From contig JAJIRX010000227.1 in assembly GCA_023853785.1 (NCBI GenBank), positions 49,503 through 113,502 of the forward strand: a stretch of 64,000 nt of DNA. Direction: 5' to 3'. This DNA comes from Psilocybe azurescens (taxonomy: Eukaryota > Basidiomycota > Agaricomycetes > Agaricales > Agrocybaceae). The position numbers and the translations under genes are program-made. The notes below the pieces were generated by a model. The model made no database searches, was not told the origin of the DNA, and saw only the letters and a list, made by a program, of their open reading frames with translations. Positions 12,184 through 23,939 of this stretch are shown in pieces. How positions within the stretch are numbered: the first letter of the stretch is position 1; each line of letters starts with the position of its first letter.

Positions 12184-12264
12184 TATCTAAAAATATATAA
12201 TATATAGTATAAAAGGTCTTTACAAGGACAATAATTACTATATTACTATACAATTTTATATTAT

Positions 12265-12400
12265 TTTGCACAGTACTTTATAGTTCCCCATTAATACCAG
12301 ATTGAACTAGTCAGTTTCAAATAGTTTTGAGTAGATACTAAGTGGTTCTAGATGGAATCCAAGTGAAATTAAGTCATATTCATTTTAGCTACATTTCAAA
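12265..12400. repeat. Diverged KDZ-type terminus and subterminal repeats
   Basis: The stretch begins TACTTTATAGTTCCCCATT, a decayed form of the TACTTTACAGTGCCCCCAT terminus found on the KDZ-family elements of this window. It continues with degenerate copies of the ~12-bp subterminal repeat (..GATTGAACTAGTCAG.., ..GTGGTTCTAGATGGAATCC..). No matching right end was found nearby. Confidence 0.45.
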
Positions 12401-12492
12401 AGGTTGAACTTGATAAAAATCAAATATATAGAGATTATTAATATGAATTTTAACTGTATTCCACTTTTATTCTAAAGATAAGATGCACTGAA

Positions 12493-12574
12493 TAGAAATT
12501 AAACCAAAAGCCTTACAGATAATAGTTTCCATTGCACAAAACATGCTCTACCAACTGCACCATCACTGCTTGTC
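12493..12574 (-). repeat. tRNA-like module a
   Basis: On the minus strand GGTGCAGTTGGTAGAGCATG looks like a D-arm/A-box and GGTTTAATTTC like a B-box, spaced as in a tRNA with a long variable or intron region. No good acceptor stem can be drawn, so it is a tRNA-derived relic rather than a functional tRNA gene. Related modules occur at 13325, 23061, 39525 and 29691. Confidence 0.45.
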
Positions 12575-12975
12575 TGGGCTAGCACATTTGATGAACTATA
12601 TTCTCTTATTTCTCAGACTAAATAATATATTTTGGCATTTTTCTGAAGCTATACCCACTTATTATATATTAAAATTATCAGAAGATTAAGAGTAGTATAT
12701 CTGTAATTAATCAGATTTAAAAATATGAAATGTTTACAAAGGCCAATGATTGCAAAAACAGTAAGCTTCTGGTGAGAAAGAGAGAGGGAAAGCATCACAA
12801 GACCTCCACATCCACTATCAAAAAAGTAGCTTTGCTCTGAGAGCAGCTTATGCGAATTCCAACTTTCCCAGAACAACTTTGGCTCTCTGGGCTGCTCTGG
12901 GAGTCTTTGGAAATTTTGAAATTCTCTGAGAGTGCTCTAGGTGTTTTTAGTGTCTTTAAAATTTTAAAAGCTACT

Positions 12976-13130
12976 CACATTTCTTACAGTGCCCCACCAG
13001 TACCAGTTGAAACCAGTTGGAACCAGTTGGACTCAGTCAGAACTGATTGGAACTGGTCAGAATCTAGTTGGAATCTATTTGGACTCAGTCAGAACTGGTT
13101 GAAATCTGGTTGAAATTTCTCAGAATGTAC
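12976..13130. repeat. KDZ-type terminus and subterminal array
   Basis: Starts TTACAGTGCCCCACCAG and runs into about ten degenerate copies of a 10-12 bp unit of the form CAGTTGGAACC/CAGTCAGAACT. The same start and unit appear at 22731 and 54841. The following 13135-13460 is collinear with 22870-23170, so this is a second copy of the same non-autonomous element, 3'-truncated. Confidence 0.6.
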
Positions 13131-13324
13131 TTTACTCTGTATACAAGACAATGCTTAATCAGCCTTATATAATAATTGCTTACATGAGCTTATAATAATC
13201 CATTTAAATAACATAATATTTAAGTTTAGTCAGTATTACATAATATTTTCTTATATAAGCTCTTAAGTAATCCATACAAGTCACATGATATTTGTAATAA
13301 ATGCAAAATTATAAAATACACTCA

Positions 13325-13398
13325 ACAGGAATTGAACCAACAGCTTTATATATATTAATTCTACACATGTTTTACCAACTACACTATTATTGCTTGTG
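13325..13398 (-). repeat. tRNA-like module b
   Basis: Minus strand: TAGTGTAGTTGGTAAAACAT (A-box-like) and GGTTCAATTCC (B-box-like), about 35 bp apart. Nearly identical to the modules at 23061-23133 and 39525-39599. It sits just inside the subterminal array of a KDZ-type copy. Confidence 0.5.
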
Positions 13399-13459
13399 TT
13401 ATTCTCAACATTTAATGAATTATATACTATTTTTTACAACACCCAATACACTACACTCT

Positions 13460-14337
13460 CTATTATCTAAATAGGTGTATCACCCAAGACTCTTTCTAGC
13501 ATGGTCACCAGTGATTTTGCTACTGAGATCTTTAGAATCATTAATCAATATAATATTACTGGTATAGAAGTCACTTTCTAGAAGTCTGAAGTGCAGCTTT
13601 TGAGTAGTACAGCTTTTTTTGTCTTTATCAATGACAATAATTCATCTCAAGCCTATTATTAGCAATTTTGTACTATACTTTCTCTATTCATTGCCAGCAG
13701 GAAAACACTCATGCAGAATACACTTATATACTTTTTCTAGATCAGGAAAGAGCTTTACACTATCACTGCCTACCACAATCTTTTCAAAGATGACCAAGAC
13801 AATAAAAAAGAATTCTAAAAATATACATATTTTTTTAGCAAAATGGCTGGCTATATAAGCATTTTAAAATTCTCTTATTGGGATAGTTTTTTTGGATGAT
13901 ATATTTTAGAATATGTTTTTTGAGATACATTTTAAGTATATGACTTGCAGATAATATAGCTGACTAATTTTTTCTTTTTCTTTTCTTTTCTCTGTAAGAG
14001 TAATATTAATTTTTTCTATATTTAAATACTCTTGTAGCCATGTTCAGGCAAGATGTGATTGTAATGGGTCTTAATAATTTCAACAACTATCAGCTCTCTA
14101 TTATCAATAACAAGATTGGCAACATTAAGGACTGTATATCTGGTTATGTGTAAAAATACATTGAAGTAAAAAGTGGAAAATAACACTGACAATACTGACT
14201 CTACAGAAAAACTAAAAAATTAGGCCAACAGCAGGCCAGATATAATGTCTAGAAGTCTGTGTTCAAAATATCTCAATTTAAATGTTAGAAAGTGCTGGAA
14301 TAAAATGAAAAACTATATTATCAGCCATGTCGTATGA
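13460..14337. other. No recognisable gene
   Basis: AT-rich sequence with short ORFs only (the longest is 79 codons at 13619-13858, no domain). CpG is almost absent, as in the rest of the repeat-rich part. Probably decayed transposon DNA. Confidence 0.4.
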
Positions 14338-14342
14338 GCACT

Positions 14343-14717
14343 TGTTGACAAGTCTTTTTCTTTTCTCTTTTCCTTTTCTTTTCTTTTCTTTTTCTTTTCC
14401 TTATCATCTTTCATATCATTGATACATCATCGAAACGCTCTGATGATCTTTGCTTTCAATCATTCTTTGAAACTCCATCATATCTCTGATGGACTTTCAC
14501 TTCTATTCTTATATACATCTGCTGATGAACATTCAAACTTGTTTCAACTAGCTGTACGATTCATAGTATTTAAACTAGGAAGGATCCACTGTATTCTTTA
14601 GCTAGTTCTTGAGAATCCAACCTGCTTAACCTGCTCAACTCGAACTTGAACTTGTTCTTGTAAACGATTGGTGGTTAGATTACACACACTGCATGATTCT
14701 AACTTGAGATTTTAACA
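14343..14717 (+). mobile_element. Solo LTR, family 1, with TSD GCACT
   Basis: 375 bp starting TGTTGACAAG and ending TTTTAACA, flanked by perfect 5-bp direct repeats GCACT (14338-14342 and 14718-14722). Contains a TTTTC-rich tract near the start and the block TTCTTTAGCTAGTTCTTGAG shared with the LTRs at 15323 and 21152. The perfect TSD shows a complete element inserted here and was reduced by LTR-LTR recombination. Orientation is inferred from the pyrimidine tract and is uncertain. Confidence 0.85.
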
Positions 14718-14722
14718 GCACT

Positions 14723-15317
14723 AAAGATTGACATCAGAATTTTTTTTTAAAGTTTTCTTGGCAACACACTGAGCCTAGGTGTGTATGCTGTCAACCTATT
14801 TTCTCTACTCTTGGCTTATTTGTATCTATGTGTCTACTTTTCTCTATTGATCCCAAAACCATCTTTATTAACTTTATTCACCCTATATTTGATCATAATA
14901 ATGCTCTTTCCAAGTTCACATATCTCCAGCAGAGTTTTTGAGACAAAAACTATACTAATGGCTTACAAAATTAACACATTCAACATAAAAAAAACATTGT
15001 GGAGAACCTCACATGTCACACCTTCAAATATAATATAACCACCAAAATAACTATTAGCATCATGCTCCTGTTTAAAGCTTATTTTACCACTATTTACTTC
15101 TGATTGCTCAAGACTTGATTGAGTTCACTATCATCCTCCACTACAATATTTCCAAGCTCTTTTTCTAAGTTGACAACTCCAGTGTGCTTATTGTCAATAT
15201 CCTCACTAAGTTTTTGCCTTGCACATTGATGAGTGTGGCATGAGCAATGCTGATGTTTTTGATGACACTTATGATACATATATTTTTCAAGTGAATATGA
15301 AATTTTGTTGAAGCCAA
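14723..15317. other. Inter-LTR stretch, no recognisable gene
   Basis: Two short ORFs (14781-15038 on plus, a hydrophobic 85 codons; 15094-15279 on minus, His/Cys-containing 61 codons) without a domain I know. It is not the interior of one LTR element, because each neighbouring LTR has its own pair of TSDs. Confidence 0.4.
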
Positions 15318-15322
15318 GTTCC

Positions 15323-15698
15323 TGTTACAGACATCCTATTTTTCTTCATCTTTTCTTTTCTTTTCTTTTCTTTCTGTTTTTTACATAAAAACATCATGTG
15401 ATCATATATATGACTCATTTATATTCTGACTCACACTTTGACAAGCACCAGACTATAACTCACACCACCAGAACCATTATGACTCATTCTCTATTTCTGG
15501 CTCACAATATGACTCACATTGTACTAGCAACTGTAGATACTCAAACACTTAAATAGCCAGTAGATACAGCTATTGTTCTTTAGCTAGTTCTTGAGAATCT
15601 AATCTCCTCTTATTTGATACCACTTGGAACTTGCTGTTCTTGACTACTTGACTGTTGGCTTTATCCATGCACATGAATATAAGCCTAAAGTTGTAACA
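15323..15698 (+). mobile_element. Solo LTR, family 1 variant, with TSD GTTCC
   Basis: 376 bp starting TGTTACAGACATCC and ending TTGTAACA, with perfect flanking repeats GTTCC (15318-15322 and 15699-15703). Shares the TTTTC tract and TTCTTTAGCTAGTTCTTGAG with the other two family members but has its own central part containing repeated GACTCA-type motifs. Confidence 0.85.
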
Positions 15699-15703
15699 GT
15701 TCC

Positions 15704-18088
15704 AGAAGACAGATCTTTGCTTTAGAAATATCATTGAGTTTTTCAAGGATGAGGACTAGAACTAGATTCTGTTAAGTTTTGTTTTGTTTTTTGGTTTGAT
15801 TATTATTGTTTGTATTACATATTTTTTGACATCATTCTCCTCCTCTCTTATTTATTTGTATTATTTGCATTGTTTTATTTTATATTGCCTTATTTTGTGT
15901 CTTTTATAGTTGGGTCTCTTCTCAGTCTTCTATTTTTTTGGACACTAAGATAAAGTTGTTGTCTGCTTTTTCATTATTCAAGTGCACTAGTAGAAAAATA
16001 TTTAATTTTTGTGACTACTTTTTATGCATTTACTTCAAAAGTTGGATTGACAGATTCACAGGTTCAATTAGATTTTAATCTGGACTTTGTATTTCAGACT
16101 TGGTCTTGGACTTCAATTGGATTTTATTTAGAGTTTACTTAAACTCTATTAGACTTTTATCTATGTCTATCTTTATACTAGACTTAAATCTACTCATTTA
16201 ATTAGATAGTCATATATTTTATATATTTTGCACTATAAAAGACATCTTTATATCTCAGATATAAATTGATTCTTAAAGTCATTTGATATTGAAACTACAA
16301 GTTAGCCAATAAGAAAACATTGTGTTTAAAATATTAATTCATATCCAATATATACCTAATACTGTTTGCTGTGATAAATATGCTATTAGATTCCAGAAGA
16401 GTTTATGGTAATGATGATAAGAAGGTCTCAATCTTATGCTTGGCTTTTAAATAGAGGCTCTGCGTTAGTTCAAGTTATCATTGACAGCAGTCACAACATT
16501 GTGCTCAGTCATGAAGCAAAATTGAAAACTTTATCAGCAGCAATAACTGCGGGGAGGATATTGGTTTGTTAGAGAAAATGCAAATATGGAGCTCAAGTGC
16601 AGCCTACAGACAGTGTTTGAAGTCTTTTTGAGTGAAGAGACACTATGTTAGAACATGGTTTTTATGTTTTGAAGATCTAACACTGAGGACCTTAACATGA
16701 AGGCCTTGGTGAGAGAGGACATCTGAGGACAGATCATTGAAAAGGTTTGTGAAATTGGTGTCTTACAGAGTACCCATTATACATGAGAGTGACACCAAGG
16801 ATCTTAACACAAAGATCCTGGTGAAAGAGATTGTCTAAAGACAAATCATTGAATAGAGCAGTGAGATTGGTGGCACAGGTTGCTTGCACATGTGCTGACT
16901 GGGTGATCATTCTCTGCTGAAGATCCTCTATTTCTCAAAAGCATTCTTTATCAACTGTCTTGATCAAAAATTGGCACATCTGGCCAGTGGAGCTAATTTT
17001 GCAATAAATCCAATTCTGCAACAAAGTTGGAGCATCCTTTGATGAGTGATCCTAATGGAGTGGATGGGACATGCTGCCAAGGAAATAAGAACATGAGCCC
17101 ATTGTTGAAAAAGGGTGAGAGAAGCATTTGGCAAAAAAATGGCTCACTGGATGTCTGATGGCATGGTTTGAATGAGAAAGATATATAGATCTGTATATTT
17201 CAGTATTTATTGCATAAACTCCCTTTGTGTGATCTGCAACTGGGTCCAAATAACCATTGGCTGCATAATCCAAAACAGCCATGATGACCCATTGCTATGA
17301 TTGGTTGGTCAATTCAAGATTTCCCAAATCTTGTATTAAATTACTTGCCCAAAAAATCCTTGTGTATCAACAAATAAAATACCACCACATAGTCCACACC
17401 ATCACTTTCCAAAATGAAAGTGTCATCTTTGTCCACCAGATTTGTGAACACGTCCAGCACCATGGGGAAAACAATAAATTAAAATGAGAATAAATGAACT
17501 GTGATCAATCCCACCTACATATTTGTCCAGAATTTATAAATTTATTTATTATATTGTTTTCAATGTCTGTGTTCCAATTGGATGCCATGATTTAGGATAG
17601 GTTAGAAGTGAGATGCAAAGAGGATATGTTATTTGATTTTAAAGCTAAAAATGTATTATATGAAATTATATTTTGATCGTGGCCATGGCCTGTATGCACA
17701 TTGCACTTTTTCATCCCACTATTATTATTCTGAGCAGCCATGTTGACAACTCATATTTCTCAATGAATTTGGACTCTATGTACTTCTACTTATTCTGATT
17801 TATTCAACACACTGAGTGCATTGACAAAAATCAGAACTTGCAATCTTTCAATATTGGGACTATAGTCAACATTCCTAGGGCCTGCTTCTCTATCACTGGA
17901 CTGTCAATGTTGTGCTTGAGGTCATTCTTGGAAAAATATCTTGTTATGTCTTGGTTTTACTCTATTAAGAAATGAAAAGACTTTGACACCAATGTGTTCT
18001 GGCAGCTCACTCAATATGTGTTGTATTACCAGGTGATTTTGGAGGATTTTTAATCCAGAAATCATGAATTTTTGAGTTGTAGTGGCAC
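15704..18088. other. 2.4 kb of AT-rich DNA, no gene recognised
   Basis: Short ORFs only. A plus-strand reading at 16430-16600 (..SALVQVIIDSSHNIVLSHEAKL..) has a faint likeness to a retropepsin-like segment but is too short to call. A direct repeat of about 45 bp (GACCTTAACATGAAGGCC.. and GATCTTAACACAAAGATCC..) lies at 16690 and 16800. Confidence 0.35.
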
Positions 18089-20540
18089 ATGGAGTCCATC
18101 TCCAAATATTTGGAACACACTCATCAAAAACATTGGGCCAAAGGACCTCTCTCCAGATCTCAAGTTATTGCTGAGAATAGAATTGACTGGGACTTGAACA
18201 ACATTGTGGAGATTGACAACTTGGCAGACATCTTACTGGAGAAATTGACAGAGTCTGCAAATATGTCAAGAACTGAATTGAAGCTGAGGTCCAACAGGAG
18301 GTTGGACCTGATTTGCATACAAGGAAGGAACTATGACTGATGGTGAGTGTGCTTTTACTGAATCAAAGATTATTAAAGACTAACAAACTCCATTCAGATC
18401 TTGATGAGAATAAAGTTGATGAGAGCAATGAGAGCAACAAAAGCAAAGAGAATGACAATGAATCTACCAAGCAAAGAGTGAAGGAGGTGGTGGAAAGCTC
18501 TGCAGAAAAGGGAAAGCAGTTGCAGAGGAAACTTGGTTGAAAGCAGAGAAAGTGGGAGTGGAGGTATCTTCTGAGAAAATAGATGTTGAATCTGGAGACA
18601 AAGGTAAGAGTCATAGTGAGCATAATTCTCATTGAATGAATTATTTTTAAATATCAACAATACACATTCAGATAAAGAACAAGACAGTGAGAACAATGTT
18701 GAGGCCTCTGAGCAGAGAGAAGAGGCAGAAATGCCCACAGTGGAGGAAATTGAGGGTGGAAGTGAGACTGCAAGATAATTGTTTCCTCCAGTATCATAAA
18801 ATTATGCATTAATATCTGTGTTCAGGATCATCCCAGAACTGAAAAAAATGCACACCCAGTAAGTGAAACGAATGCAGTAAATTTTCAACTATTTTTATTA
18901 ACAGTGATTTTAGCTAAGTCTAAAGGAAAGGAAAAGGAAAATCCAAGTCAGTGCAAGCTGAAAACCCAAAGGAAGAAAAAGCGGGATGGTATTTGGATTG
19001 AGGTAATGGCTACATCCCCACTGAAACTCACAAGAAATTTTGGACTTTGGAATTCTCACTAGAAAGCATAGTTTTTATTGAACACCATCTCTCTCTTCTG
19101 CTTTATTTTTCTTGTGTGTTATTTTAATTGGAATGATTGCATTATTTACCCCTATTTAATAGAACATGATATATCCAAATCATTGAATGAAGAAATAAAA
19201 TCTGATGATGAAAAATCAGAAAATAAGAGTAAGTGTTGATTCAAAAGCATTGCAATGATTGATCTATGAGCCAACAATGGAGTTTTCAGAATCCAATGCA
19301 CCTGCTAAAAATTCAAAGTCAAGATACTGACATCTCCCAAAAACCAAGTGAGTAGTCAGTATAAAGTGGAGAAACATTGTATTGACCATAAATGATTTAG
19401 CTCATCACATAGACTTTTGAGACTTGATCAAGAAACAAAAAATAAAAATAATTTTGATCTCAAAACAAGTCCCAATATGCATAATAAGTATATGCCTTCT
19501 ATATTATCATCAAGTGACTCAGATGACACATCTTTATATGACTTTACACAAAAACTGATCTATAAAAAAATGATAAACCTTCTGGATACTCAACCCAAAC
19601 AATTTATCCATCACCATAAAACCAAAAAGTGTATTTCTGGTTTAATATTAACACTAATAATTTTGTTGTTCTGTAGATAAAATGGCTCAACTGAGAGCTA
19701 AATCGCTGCCTAGCATAGAAGAAAAGACACCATCACTGCTTTGACATCTAAGGAAAAGATTCCTACAAATTTGATAAAATAAATACTGAAGATGATAAGA
19801 TGGACCAATAGTGTGTGGAAAGCATGCTTTTGGAAGCCACACCTCCTCCAACAGACAAATACAGCCCAGTTTCTCAGACATCTGTGAGTTTGGACCTTGA
19901 AAATGTGGATAGAATGTACTGCTGGGATGATATGGACTGAGTGAATAATGCAAGTGAGGAAGATATGGAGACTGAGGCCAAAGCAGAGGAAGAATGGGCA
20001 CAGATAGACAAGACATTGGAATAAGTGGAAGGGCAGGCAGTGGCAGGAGCAAGAACAGTAGTAGAGGCAGAAGCAGGAGCAGTAGTAGAGACAGAAGCAG
20101 GAGCAGGAGCAGTTGCAGTTGCAGTTGCAGTTGTGGTTGTGGTTGTGGTTGTGGTTGTGATTGTGGGATCAGATACAGTAGTGATAGTGGATGCAGATGC
20201 AGGAGCAGTTGTGGGATCAGATGTGGTAGCAGTAGTGGATACAGATGTGGGAGCAGTTGCAGTTGCAGGAGTGGTTGTGGGATTGGATGTGGTAGCAGAT
20301 GTGATTGTGGGAGTGAGAGCAGGAGTGGGAGCAGAGGCAGTGGTGGAAGCAGAGGCAGTAGCAGAGGCAGCAGCAGAGTTGGAAAGGGGGAAGCTGAATT
20401 GGAAATCAAAGAAGTGGACCCAGCACCACTTATAAATCCCCCTTGCTGTACACAGGGACAACCATGGGAGTCCACAACAAGTCTAAGAAAAATTAATGCC
20501 ACCTTCCAGAGCAAAAGAGTTGGCCAAAAAAATGAGGACT
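18089..20540 (+). pseudogene. Unrecognised intron-rich gene coding for an acidic, charged protein; probably transposon-associated
   Basis: A chain of short exons with good splice signals can be followed on the plus strand. The first is 18089-18340 (VEIDNLADILLEKLTESAN..). A charged exon at 18340-18605 ends ESGDK before GTAAGAG. After an acceptor TTCAG near 18670 comes DKEQDSENNVEASEQREEAE, then KSKGKEKENPSQCKLKTQRK near 18915, ISKSLNEEIKSDDEKSEN near 19170 before GTAAGTG, and later pieces up to the repeat-coded part at 20000-20540. The exon/intron pattern and the K/E/S-rich, nuclear-looking composition resemble the accessory gene of the KDZ element at 57.6-60.3 kb, but I see no clear sequence identity. 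In-frame stops suggest it is broken. Function unknown. Confidence 0.35.
20025..20380 (+). repeat. GCAGGAGCAGT/GTTGTGG short tandem repeat
   Basis: About 350 bp built from degenerate 6-bp units (GCAGGA, GCAGTA, GCAGTT, GTTGTG), open in three frames because the period is a multiple of three. Long ORFs in both strands here (for example the 289-codon minus ORF 19687-20556) are by-products of this periodicity. It may code for a low-complexity segment of the preceding gene relic. Confidence 0.8.
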
Positions 20541-20929
20541 GACTTGTCTCTTTCACCTACATGCAATAAGTATGATATGGAAACAGCAAAGTCCAGCCCA
20601 GTTGATTTTCAACCAGGTCTGACCCCTTGTCTGATGGTGCAACTCATTTTGAAAGATACATAAAGTCAGTAATTTAGGTAATAAGTATTATGTAGTTATT
20701 GCATAATCACATGATCTGAGTGTGTGCTAATTGATAACAAAGAAAGAAAAGAACATGACTTGCCATGAATATCTTGACTTGACAATTTCTTAACTATCCT
20801 CACTTACAAAAATAGAAAAGAGAAATATATGTATTTATTTTTGGCACTACAAAATGCAAGAGACACACAAGCTATGTCTACAATGATACCTACCACTCAA
20901 CTATATGCTGCTGCAGGTTAATATGAATA

Positions 20930-22380
20930 GTGACAGCTTAACATGTTGCAGCTGCAGATCATGTGGTATGGCAATGGCAATGGCTTGACGAGCAGCAGCT
21001 GCCAATGCTGCTGCTGATTGTGCAGTGCAGGGAAATGGGGCAGACAAGATAGCAGCAGCAGTAGCTGATGGTGGTTGTGCAGTACAGGAGGAGGTGAGGC
21101 AATAGTGGTGATAAGAATTTGACACAAAGCAGCTGCTGGTCATATGGTATGTGTTACGACAAGTCTTTTTCTTTTTCTTTTCTCTTTTCTTTTCCTTTTC
21201 TTTGTCATCCTTCACATCACTGATACATCATCGTATGCTCTGATGAACTTTGCTTTCAATAATTCTACAAAACTCCATCATATCTCTGATGGACTTTCAC
21301 TTCCATCTTTTATGATACATCTTTCGATGAACGCTTGATCTGTTTCCTCTATTATTATATACATCTGCTGATGAACATTCAATGCTTGATCTGTTTCCTC
21401 TATTCTTATATACATCTGCTGATGAACATTTAATCTCGTTTCAACTTGCTGTACAGTTCATAGTATTTATACCAGGGAGGATCCATTGTATTCTTTAGCT
21501 AGTTCTTGAGAATCCAACCTGCTTAACCTGCTCAACTTGAACTTGAACTTGTTCTTGTAAACGATTGGTGGTTAGATTATGCACACTGCGTGATTCTAAC
21601 TTGAGATCATAACAGTATGGCGGGAGATGAGGCATAGCAGCAGCAGGGACTTGATGCAATGCAGCAGCCATTAAAGTTGCTGTTCATCATGGAGTATACG
21701 GATGGGCAAGGCATGGTGGTGGCGGGGGCTCACTGTGGGGTATGAGCATAGGCAAAACATGGTAGTGGCAGGGGGCTCAATGCAAAACAGTAGCCATCAG
21801 AGCTGCTGCTTGTTGTGGGGTATGCAGATAGATGAGGCACAGTGGTAGTGGAGGCTCACCATGAGGATAGAGATGAGTAAGGCATGGTGAAGGTGGAGCT
21901 CAACACAAAGCAGCAGCCTTGATGGTTGCTGCTTGTTGTGTCGGGGAGAGTAGTGCTGCAACTCACTACAAAGCAGCAGCCGTGATGGCTGCTGCTTGTT
22001 ATGTAACAGACATGCAACAAGAGGAGGGATGGCAGAGAAACATGCTATGAAATAGTGGCTGTTATGGCTGCTGCTCATTGTGTGGCAGATGTTGCAATGA
22101 GGGAGGGGGCAGACAATGCAACAAGGGTGGCCACACTACAAAGCAGCAGCCACAATGACTGCAGCTCACTGTGTGGCAGACAGTGTAACAGGGGGTGGCT
22201 GCAGTAACAGGACAGGGTACAAGGAGGCAGCTGCAATGGCAGCTGCTGCTCGTCTGTATGGCAGATAGTAAGACAAGAGGCAGCTGTAGCAGGACATGGT
22301 ATAAATCAGCTGCCTCAACAACTGCTGCCCATTGTGCAGGGAATGGTGTAACAAGAGGTGGCTGCAGCAGACATATTTAA
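20930..22380. repeat. Tandem array of a hairpin-forming GCAGCAGCC..GGCTGCTGC unit, split by a solo LTR
   Basis: At least eight degenerate units contain (CA)AAGCAGCAGCC followed 5-8 bp later by GGCTGCTGCTTGTTGTG: near 20987, 21120, 21781, 21905, 21966, 22050, 22136, 22220 and 22310. Each can fold into a GC-rich stem in an AT-rich neighbourhood. The LTR at 21152-21614 interrupts the array. Reading frames through it are not convincing genes. Confidence 0.7.
21152..21614 (+). mobile_element. Solo LTR, family 1, with TSD GTATG
   Basis: 463 bp starting TGTTACGACAAGTC and ending GATCATAACA, flanked by perfect GTATG repeats (21147-21151 and 21615-21619). It is about 90% similar to the copy at 14343-14717 but contains an extra ~85-bp internal duplication (CTTGATCTGTTTCCTCTATT.. 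occurs twice), which explains its greater length. Confidence 0.88.
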
Positions 22381-22729
22381 GACCTTCAGGTAGGTGCAGA
22401 GCACCTGAAATACGAACACCTGTTAAAAAGTTAGCAAAAGCAATAGAAACAATGTAATAGACACACCTTGTGGGTCTCCTCTGAGCTTCACCTTCTACAT
22501 TCCTTCAGCCATTGCTGAGACAGATGTGGTGCATGATGCAAAAATAAAAAGGCTTTGAGCTTAGAGTCGGGATCAACCTGTTCCAATTGTCCTTGTTTAT
22601 AATCTAAAGTTAGCAATAGATTATATAAGTCATTTTCAAAGGATGAGTTCCACTGTCAGCACAACCGTTGGACAAGAGAGTCAGACCTGGTTGATTTTCA
22701 ACCAGGCTGGACTTCTGCCTCTGGTGTCA

Positions 22730-23935
22730 GTACTTTACAGTGTCCACTGGTACCAGTCAGAACCAGTCAGAACCACTTGGACCCAGTCGGAACTGGTCAG
22801 AATTCAGTCAGAATCCACTCAGACTCACTCAGAACCAGTCAGAGTCCGGTCAGAATTTCTCAGAATGTCTTACTTAGTGTAAAAGCAATGCTTAGTCAGC
22901 TTTACATAATAATTGCTTACATAAGCTTATAAATAATGTATTGAAATCACATGATATTATATGCTTAGTCAGTATTACATAATATTTCTTACATAAGCTC
23001 TTAAGTAATCTATTCAAATCATGATATTTATAATAAATGCAAAATTATAAAATACACTCACTAGGAATTGAACCAACAGCTTTATATATATTAATTCTAT
23101 ACATGCTTTACCAACTACACTATTATTGCTTGTGGTATTTTTAATATTTTATGAATCATATACCATTCTTTACAACACCCAATAATATATTCTGGCACTT
23201 CCTCTGAAGCTATACCCACATATTATATATCAAAATGATCAGAAAATTGAGGGCAATGCACCTGTAATTACATCATCATCTGAATATTATGTCAGCATGT
23301 TCAATATACAAAATACTGTAAATTTAAATATATATAGACATTGTAAACCACTTTTGCAACAAAATAGCACTCTGTTAGCTATATTTAATAGTGTTTCAAT
23401 AATAAAAATCAATGAAATACAAAGATCAATTTTATTCAAGAAATTTGGATTATATAAGCACAGATTTATATAAAAAAATGGGTATTTCTTTACCAGAAAT
23501 TTTATAATTTTATATAAATATTATGTAAACATATTCTCCTAAATTTTACAATTCTAACAATACCAAATTTGTCACAAACTGTTAAGATCTATGTATGCTT
23601 TTGTGTTATTACTTGCTGAGCTGTAAATAGTATGCTGACATAATATGGTTCCGCTTGGTACCACTTGGATTCCACTCGGAATTGGGTCTAGTGGGTTTTA
23701 AATTTGATGAATTCCACTTGGATTCCAGTCAGATTCCGGTCGGATTCTGATTGAATTTTGGTCAGACTTGGTAACGGTGGAACCAGTCAGTACCAGTGGT
23801 TCCAATTGGAATCTGGTTGGAAAAATTTGGACATTTTACTGCTAATTTGGCAGGGACACTGCCAAATAAAATTCCAGTCAGAACCGGTCAGATTCCAACC
23901 GATTCCAATCGGTATCTGTGGAGGAGTGTAAAGAC
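22730..23935. mobile_element. Non-autonomous KDZ-type element, about 1.2 kb
   Basis: The left end GTACTTTACAGTGTCCACTGG and right end GGAGGAGTGTAAAGACCTC match the two different ends of the full-length element at 54841-62635 in their core (CTTTACA / TGTAAAG). Flanks are TGGTGTCA on the left and CAGTGTCA on the right, an 8-bp duplication with two mismatches. Inside are subterminal repeat arrays at 22745-22865 (CAGTCAGAACC units) and 23640-23915, and a tRNA-like module at 23061-23133. No coding capacity. A diverged sister is at 12976-13460. Confidence 0.65.
23061..23133 (-). repeat. tRNA-like module c
   Basis: Minus strand: TAGTGTAGTTGGTAAAGCAT and GGTTCAATTCC, the same arrangement as modules b and e. 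It lies inside the 22730-23935 element, between its two subterminal arrays. Confidence 0.5.
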
Positions 23936-23939
23936 CTCC

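Noticed and set aside
14343..15698. One full LTR retrotransposon bounded by the two LTRs
   Set aside because: Each LTR has its own different perfect 5-bp duplication (GCACT, GTTCC), so they are independent solo LTRs.
16430..16600. Possible retropepsin segment of a Gypsy element
   Set aside because: Only a few residues resemble the family, the active-site motif is absent, and no neighbouring RT or integrase was found.
19687..20556. 289-codon minus-strand Leu/Pro-rich ORF
   Set aside because: It is antisense to a 6-bp tandem repeat and to plus-strand exon signals; no domain.
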